Below are positions 20,667-24,608 of a stretch of 24,608 nucleotides of DNA, piece after piece (position 1 is the first letter of the stretch; each line of letters begins with the position of its first letter). Source of the stretch: an uncultured Oscillospiraceae bacterium (lineage in GTDB: Bacteria; Bacillota; Clostridia; Oscillospirales; Oscillospiraceae); contig CALWYA010000005.1 of NCBI GenBank assembly GCA_944385645.1, positions 1 through 24,608 on the forward strand, written 5' to 3'. The notes under the pieces were generated by a model, which searched no databases, was not told the DNA's origin, and saw only the letters and a list, made by a program, of their open reading frames with translations. The translations under genes were made by a program, and so were the position numbers.

Positions 20667-20690
20667 CTTTCCGCCCCGCGGGGCGGAAAG
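20667..20690. repeat. 24-bp perfect palindrome upstream of the second importer operon
   Basis: CTTTCCGCCCC-GC-GGGGCGGAAAG sits between the fumarase beta gene and the lipoprotein gene. No T-run follows, so it is not a terminator. It may be an mRNA-stabilising hairpin or a protein site. No TPP-riboswitch sequence (CTGAGA with ACCTGATCTGG) was found, and no clear promoter either. Confidence 0.55.
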
Positions 20691-20728
20691 GGGCAGACGA
20701 GTCGGAGCCGTACTGAAAGGAATCCGCT

Positions 20729-21787
20729 ATGAAAAAAACGCTCTCTCTGCTCCTGTGCGCCGCCCTGGCGCTGTCCGCCCTGGCCGGCTGCGGCCCCAAA
20801 GAGGCCCCCGACGTCTCGGGTTCCGGCAGCTCCGCCAGCCAGTCCGCCCCCGACGTCTCCACGCCCGACGCCTCCGATCCCGACGTGTCCGCCGAGGGGC
20901 TGCCCAACCTGCTGGTCCTGTCCGGCCCCACCGGGGTGGGGGCCGCCAAGCTCATGGCCGACAACGAGACAACCCCCGTCTTTGCACAGGTCCAGGTGGT
21001 GACCGACAACACCGAGGTGTCCACCGCCCTGGTGAACGGGGACGCCGACATCGCCGCCATGGCCACCAACGCCGCCGCCAACCTGTCCGCCAAGAGCGAC
21101 GGGGGCATCCAGGTGCTGGCGGTGAACACCCTGGGGGTGCTGTACATCCTGGAGAAGGGGGACACCGTCCACTCCATGGCCGACCTGGCGGGGCAGACCC
21201 TGTACGCCCCCTCCAACACCCGGGGGGCCAATCCGGAGCACATCCTCAACTATCTGCTGGAGCGCAACGGGGTAGACCCCGCCGACGTGGACATCCAGTG
21301 GCTCACCCCCCAGGAGATCACCGTCCAGATGACCGCCTCCGCCGCCGGCATCTGCATGCTCCCCGTCCCCGCCGCCACCGCCCTGCTCCTCCAGGACAGC
21401 GGAGTGCGGCAGGCCCTGTCCCTGTCCGAGGAGTGGGACGCCCTGGGGGCCGGCCCCCTGCCCATGGGCTGTCTGGTGGCCCGCACGGACTATATCGCCG
21501 AGCACCCCCAGGAGGTGGAGGACTTCCTGACGGCCTATGGGGCATCCATCGAGTTCATGGCCGACCCGGCCAACCTGGACCAGGCCGCCGCCCTGGCCGC
21601 CCAGTACGGCATCACCCCCAGCGAGGCGGTGGCTGCCGCCGCCATCCCCCAGTGCAACCTGACCTTCCTCACCGGCCAGGAGATGCACTCCGTGCTGGAG
21701 AGCTATTACACCGTGCTGTTCCAGGCGGCCCCCGACTCCATCGGCGGCGGGCTGCCCTATGACTCCTTCTACTATGGGGTGGGCTGA
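20729..21787 (+). CDS. NMT1/TauA-type ABC transporter solute-binding lipoprotein
   Basis: This 352-residue extracellular lipoprotein belongs to an importer of the nitrate/sulfonate/thiamine-precursor class. The signal peptide KKTLSLLLCAALALS ends in lipobox LAGC, with C22 predicted to be lipidated. A low-complexity linker (about residues 27-56) repeats PDVS/PDAS. The periplasmic-binding fold starts at NLLVLSGPTGVGAAKLM. It contains NTEVSTALVNGDADIAAMATNAAANL, SMADLAGQTLYAPSNTRGANPEHILNYLL and EWDALGAGPLPMGCLVARTDYI, all typical of TauA/SsuA-like proteins. AAAGGA lies about 8 bases before ATG 20729. The permease gene overlaps its 3' end. Substrate cannot be told from sequence; no sulfur, nitrate or thiamine genes are nearby. 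Confidence 0.88.
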   Translation: MKKTLSLLLCAALALSALAGCGPKEAPDVSGSGSSASQSAPDVSTPDASDPDVSAEGLPNLLVLSGPTGVGAAKLMADNETTPVFAQVQVVTDNTEVSTALVNGDADIAAMATNAAANLSAKSDGGIQVLAVNTLGVLYILEKGDTVHSMADLAGQTLYAPSNTRGANPEHILNYLLERNGVDPADVDIQWLTPQEITVQMTASAAGICMLPVPAATALLLQDSGVRQALSLSEEWDALGAGPLPMGCLVARTDYIAEHPQEVEDFLTAYGASIEFMADPANLDQAAALAAQYGITPSEAVAAAAIPQCNLTFLTGQEMHSVLESYYTVLFQAAPDSIGGGLPYDSFYYGVG

Positions 21788-22556
21788 GCCCCTGAAAAAA
21801 GTTCTGAGACAGCTGCCGGCCCCCGTCTTCTGGTTGGGGGTCTGGCAGCTGTCCGCTTTTCTGGTGGACTGGCGGCTGGAGGGCCGGGGCAACGAGCTGC
21901 TCCTGCCCTACCCCGTCTCCGTCCTGGCCGCCCTGGGGGAGCTGGCCCGGGAGCCCTCCTTCTGGGGGAACGTGGGGACCACCCTGCTGCGGGTGGTGCT
22001 CGGCCTGGCCGCCGGCTACTGCCTGGGGGCCGCCCTGGCCGCCCTCACCTGCCGCAGCCGCTGGTGCGACCGGCTCCTCTCCCCCGCCATCCGGGTGGTG
22101 CGGGCCGCCCCGGTGGCCTCCTTCATCCTACTGGTGCTGCTGTGGACGGGCCGGGACGCCGTCCCCGCCGTCATCGCCGCCCTGATGGTGCTGCCGGTGG
22201 TGTGGGACAGCCTGTCCCAGGGCATCCGGGCGGTGGACCCCAAGCTGCTGGAGCTGGGCCGGGCCTACCGCTTCTCCCGGGGCAAGCTGCTGACCCTGCT
22301 CTATCTCCCCTCCCTGCGGCCCTATCTCCTGTCCGCCCTGACCACCGGGGCGGGGCTGGCCTGGAAATCCGGGGTGGCCGCCGAGGTGCTCTGCCTCCCC
22401 CTGCCCGCCCTGGGTACCCAGATCTATCAGACCAAGTACTACCTGGAGATCCCGGAGCTCTTCGCCTGGACGGGGGTGACGGTGGCCCTGAGCCTGCTCC
22501 TGGAGGGGCTGCTGCGCCTGGGGGCCCGGCGGTGGACAAGGGGGTGGCCCGGGTGA
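21774..22556 (+). CDS. ABC transporter permease, SsuC/TauC type
   Basis: This permease of about 260 residues has six predicted membrane segments (first near VFWLGVWQLSAFLVDW). The cytoplasmic coupling loop reads DSLSQGIRAVDPKLLELGRAYRFSRGKLLTLLYLPSLRPYL, which matches the EAA-like loop of SsuC/TauC permeases. Two ATG codons are possible. I used 21774 (MGWAEPLKK), overlapping the lipoprotein gene by 14 bases; 21759 is also in frame. Neither has a good ribosome site, so translation probably depends on coupling to the upstream gene. The stop codon overlaps the GTG start of the ATPase gene. Confidence 0.88.
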   Translation: MGWAEPLKKVLRQLPAPVFWLGVWQLSAFLVDWRLEGRGNELLLPYPVSVLAALGELAREPSFWGNVGTTLLRVVLGLAAGYCLGAALAALTCRSRWCDRLLSPAIRVVRAAPVASFILLVLLWTGRDAVPAVIAALMVLPVVWDSLSQGIRAVDPKLLELGRAYRFSRGKLLTLLYLPSLRPYLLSALTTGAGLAWKSGVAAEVLCLPLPALGTQIYQTKYYLEIPELFAWTGVTVALSLLLEGLLRLGARRWTRGWPG

Positions 22557-23131
22557 AGCTGTGTGACCGCCTGACCGTCTCCTATGGGGACAAGCTGGTG
22601 CTGAAGGACTTCTCCCTGTCCGTCCCCGACCGGGGGATCACCCTGCTCCGGGGGCCCTCCGGCTGCGGCAAGACCACTCTGCTCCGGGTCCTGGCGGGAC
22701 TGGTCCCCCTGACCGGGGGCAACCTGGCCGTTCCCCCGGCTCAGACCGCCATTTTGTTCCAGGAGGACCGGCTGCTCCCCTGGCGCACAGCGGCACAGCA
22801 GCTGTCCGACGTCCTTCCCAAAGAGCGCCGGGGGGAGGTCCCCGCCCTGCTGGAGCTGGCCGAGCTGACCGGAGAGGAGGACCGCTACCCCGCCCAGCTG
22901 TCCGGCGGCATGGGCCGGCGGCTGGCCCTGGCCCGGTGCCTGGCCCTCCCCGCCCGGCTGTACCTGCTGGACGAGCCCTTTGCCGGGGTGGACCCGCCCC
23001 GGGCGGGGCGCATCCTGGACCGGCTGGCCGGGCTGGACGCCCCGGTGCTGCTGGTCAGCCACGGGGAGGAGACCGTCCCCCGGGCCGCCCGGATCGTGGA
23101 ATTGGACGGCCCGCCTCTGAGCATTTTATAA
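22553..23131 (+). CDS. short ABC transporter ATP-binding protein, SsuB/TauB type
   Basis: This 192-residue ATPase drives the importer formed with the two preceding gene products. Landmarks are Walker A GPSGCGKTT (near residues 33-41), the Q-loop AILFQEDRLLPWRTA, ABC signature LSGGMGRRLALARCLAL (LSGGM rather than LSGGQ), Walker B LYLLDEPFAGVD, and the H-loop VLLVSHGEE. The GTG start at 22553 overlaps the permease stop by 4 bases (GTGA), with AAGGGGGTGG upstream. Most SsuB/TauB proteins are 240-260 residues; this one lacks much of the spacing between motifs and has no C-terminal extension. All catalytic motifs are intact, so it is compact rather than broken. A strong terminator follows at once. 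Confidence 0.9.
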   Translation: MKLCDRLTVSYGDKLVLKDFSLSVPDRGITLLRGPSGCGKTTLLRVLAGLVPLTGGNLAVPPAQTAILFQEDRLLPWRTAAQQLSDVLPKERRGEVPALLELAELTGEEDRYPAQLSGGMGRRLALARCLALPARLYLLDEPFAGVDPPRAGRILDRLAGLDAPVLLVSHGEETVPRAARIVELDGPPLSIL

Positions 23132-23172
23132 ACATCGGGCCGGCGGCAGTTCCGCCGGCCCGATGTTCTCCC
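23131..23172 (+). terminator. terminator of the fumarase/importer run
   Basis: A 16-bp perfect stem AACATCGGGCCGGCGG (23131-23146) with 23152-23167 closes a 5-base loop. TCTCCCCTTT follows. It begins at the last base of the ATPase stop codon. Confidence 0.85.
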
Positions 23173-23215
23173 CTTTCAAGGAAGGCAATGATTTCAAGGG
23201 AAATTCCATTTTATG

Positions 23216-23290
23216 AGTGAATCGATCCAAACGCAAGGTTCCTTCTGCTGCTGACAGAGAGAACCTTGCGTTTGATTCACTTATTTTTTT
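23216..23290 (+). terminator. long hairpin with T-run at the edge of the AT-rich island
   Basis: CAAACGCAAGGTTC (23228-23241) pairs perfectly with 23261-23274. AGTGAAT (23216-23222) pairs with ATTCACT (23275-23281), leaving a 5-base bulge. TTATTTTTTTATAG follows on the plus strand. No gene precedes it directly on that strand. Confidence 0.7.
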
Positions 23291-23328
23291 ATAGATATTA
23301 TTCCGTTGTTCAGTAAGCTAAAATAAGA

Positions 23329-23649
23329 TTATTTCATCTTTTTTATACGCTTAACCCAGCCTGTAATTAGCCATATATAAACGCAAGCTGCAATCAAAAC
23401 GGCAAAGAAGAACATAGAAATACCTTGTCCAATTTCTCCTTTGAAAATAAGGTCAATGCCTACAATGACACAAAGCACGACTAATGCGAGATAGCAAACG
23501 ATGAACAACCCTAAAAATGCTCGGCACATTATGCCAACGACTTTTTTAGCCTTTGTAGATTTTGACAACTGAAAGGCCCCCATCATGACAAGTTCCATTA
23601 CAAGAAAGAACGCAAAGTTAATTACGATAAAAAATACAGCGTTACCCAT
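23329..23649 (-). CDS. small AT-rich membrane protein of unknown function
   Basis: I do not recognise this 106-residue protein. Three hydrophobic segments are seen, near residues 4-26 (AVFFIVINFAFFLVMELVMMG), 43-66 (AFLGLFIVCYLALVVLCVIVGIDL) and 77-96 (ISMFFFAVLIAACVYIWLIT). A basic loop KSTKAKK follows the first, and the tail is basic (KRIKKMK). AGGGGGG lies about 8 bases upstream of ATG 23649. The gene has its own promoter (23709-23737). Codons favour A/T strongly, unlike every other gene in the window. That suggests acquisition from a lower-GC source. No transfer machinery accompanies it. Confidence 0.75.
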   Translation of the reverse strand: MGNAVFFIVINFAFFLVMELVMMGAFQLSKSTKAKKVVGIMCRAFLGLFIVCYLALVVLCVIVGIDLIFKGEIGQGISMFFFAVLIAACVYIWLITGWVKRIKKMK

Positions 23650-23708
23650 TTTATGCCCCCCTAGTTGCCATATGTTTCGTCAAAACTTCAACTTTAATTA
23701 TTGTTGAC

Positions 23709-23737
23709 ATAATAACATCTTGATATGATTTTTGCAA
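23709..23737 (-). promoter_or_regulatory. sigma-A promoter of the small membrane-protein gene
   Basis: On the minus strand, TTGCAA (23732-23737), a 17-bp spacer and TATTAT (23709-23714). Confidence 0.7.
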
Positions 23738-23809
23738 GGCTGGTTGGTGAAACCGACGGAGTTTAATCCATCACTTCTTATCTTGAAAAGGGCCCCGACG
23801 TTCTTTCCC

Positions 23810-23838
23810 TTGCCCATTTGGGGGAAAACTGATATACT
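23810..23838 (+). promoter_or_regulatory. sigma-A promoter of polA
   Basis: TTGCCC (23810-23815), a 17-bp spacer and TATACT (23833-23838). The leader that follows contains CCTCC (23855-23859), which could pair with the GGAGG ribosome site at 23885-23889. Confidence 0.65.
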
Positions 23839-23898
23839 GTACGTTGATTTGGCGCCTCCTGCCCGCCGGAGCGCGCCCCCGCTGGGAGGATTTTCATC

Positions 23899-24608
23899 AT
23901 GAACAAGCTGATGGTCATCGACGGCAACTCCATCGTCAACCGGGCCTTCTACGGGGTCAGTCAGAACCTGACCACCCGTTCCGGCCAGCCCACCAACGCC
24001 GTTCTGGGCTTTCTGAATATCCTCAACAAGCTGCTGGACGAAGTGTCTCCTCAGGCGCTGTGCGTCACCTTTGACCGGAAGGCCCCCACCTTCCGACATC
24101 TGGCCTATGAGGGCTATAAGGCCACCCGCAAGGGCATGCCCGACGAGCTGGCCAGCCAGATGCCCATCCTGAAGGACGTGCTGCGGGCCATGAACATCCC
24201 CCTGTACGAGCTGGACGGCTGGGAGGCCGACGACCTGATCGGTACCATCTCGGTGAAGGACACCGCCGCCGGCTGGGAGACCGCCATCGTCACCGGGGAC
24301 AAGGACTCCCTCCAGCTGGTCACCGACACCGCCACCGTCAAGCTGGTGTCCACCCGCATGGGGCGCACCACCACCAAAGACATGACCCCGGAGTCCTTCC
24401 GGGAGGAGTACGGCTTCGACCCCGTCCACATCGTGGACCTGAAGGCCCTCATGGGGGACGCCAGCGACAACATCCCCGGGGTGAAGGGGGTGGGGGAGAA
24501 AACCGCCATGGCCCTCATCCGGCGGTACGGCTCCATCGACGCCCTGTACGCCGCCCTGCCCGACGTGGAGATGGCCCCCGGGGAGCCGGCCAAGCCCGGG
24601 GTGGTCAA
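23899..24608 (+). CDS. polA: DNA polymerase I, N-terminal part (3' end outside window)
   Basis: The first 236 residues of DNA polymerase I are visible, and the frame is open at the window end. This segment is the 5'-nuclease (FEN-like) domain, which removes RNA primers and flaps. Metal-binding and active-site stretches are LMVIDGNSIVNRAFYG (D8), LCVTFDRKAPTFRHLAYEGYKATRKG, LYELDGWEADDLIGT (the E-A-D-D motif), AIVTGDKDSLQLV, and LKALMGDASDNIPGVKGVGEKTA, which is the helix-hairpin-helix region. ATG 23899 has GGGAGGA 8-9 bases upstream. The exonuclease and polymerase domains are beyond the window, so whether they are present cannot be seen. Confidence 0.96.
   Translation, partial: MNKLMVIDGNSIVNRAFYGVSQNLTTRSGQPTNAVLGFLNILNKLLDEVSPQALCVTFDRKAPTFRHLAYEGYKATRKGMPDELASQMPILKDVLRAMNIPLYELDGWEADDLIGTISVKDTAAGWETAIVTGDKDSLQLVTDTATVKLVSTRMGRTTTKDMTPESFREEYGFDPVHIVDLKALMGDASDNIPGVKGVGEKTAMALIRRYGSIDALYAALPDVEMAPGEPAKPGVV

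Noticed and set aside
20593..20728. Thiamine (TPP) riboswitch upstream of the NMT1-type importer
   Set aside because: I looked for the conserved CTGAGA and ACCTGATCTGG-type segments and did not find them.
23738..23800. Possible small riboswitch suggested by GGTTGGTGAAACCGAC
   Set aside because: Only one short stem can be drawn and no conserved aptamer core is recognised.

Overview
The window looks like chromosomal DNA of a high-GC anaerobic Clostridia, probably an Oscillospiraceae gut commensal related to Flavonifractor, Pseudoflavonifractor or Lawsonibacter. This placement is an inference. It rests on the very GC-rich coding sequence, strong AGGAGG-type ribosome sites, sigma-A promoters that almost all have 17-bp spacers, GC-rich hairpin terminators, and a Firmicutes gene set (SdpR/SdpI, an RsgI-like anti-sigma factor, BioY, an MsmK-type ATPase, a DUF624/YesL protein). 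No ribosomal RNA, CRISPR array, transposase or phage gene was seen. The window cuts thrS at its left edge and polA at its right edge.

Layout, left to right. 1-822 is the 3' end of thrS. 926-1996 is an SdpR-like repressor gene and an SdpI-like membrane protein gene behind a promoter flanked by two near-identical operator-like boxes. 1995-4295 (minus) is an ECF sigma factor overlapping an RsgI-like anti-sigma factor that carries three PepSY domains. 4308-4997 (minus) is bioY with a palindrome-rich promoter. 5055-5603 holds a crowd of hairpins, a duplicated scrap of tRNA 3' end and tRNA-Arg(CCG). 5798-7112 (minus) is a class I aminotransferase. 7244-8070 is a protein consisting only of the N-terminal domain of PTS enzyme I. 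8111-8387 is tRNA-Thr(CGT) behind a long structured leader. 8430-9349 is an unrecognised multi-pass membrane protein.

9398-18329 is an amino-sugar/sialic-acid locus. A minus-strand operon runs in the order solute-binding lipoprotein, two permeases, N-acetylneuraminate lyase-type aldolase, N-acetylglucosamine-6-phosphate deacetylase and MsmK-type ATPase. A divergent SGNH esterase and a minus-strand N-acylglucosamine 2-epimerase follow. Together they suggest import of a sialic-acid-type sugar, de-O-acetylation, cleavage to ManNAc and pyruvate, epimerisation to GlcNAc, and deacetylation of GlcNAc-6-P. The required GlcNAc kinase and GlcN-6-P deaminase are not in the window.

18461-23131 is a plus-strand run: a DUF624 protein, the two subunits of a class I (iron-sulfur) fumarase-type hydro-lyase, and an NMT1/TauA-type ABC importer (lipoprotein, permease, short ATPase). 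Three start/stop overlaps tie parts of it together. 23176-23760 is a short AT-rich island with one small membrane protein. The window ends in the 5' nuclease part of polA.

I did not find an obviously new defence or mobile system. The most unusual items are the PepSY-bearing anti-sigma factor, the stand-alone enzyme I N-terminal domain, the structured tRNA-Thr leader, the hairpin field with tRNA-Arg debris, and the twin-operator promoters of sdpRI and bioY.
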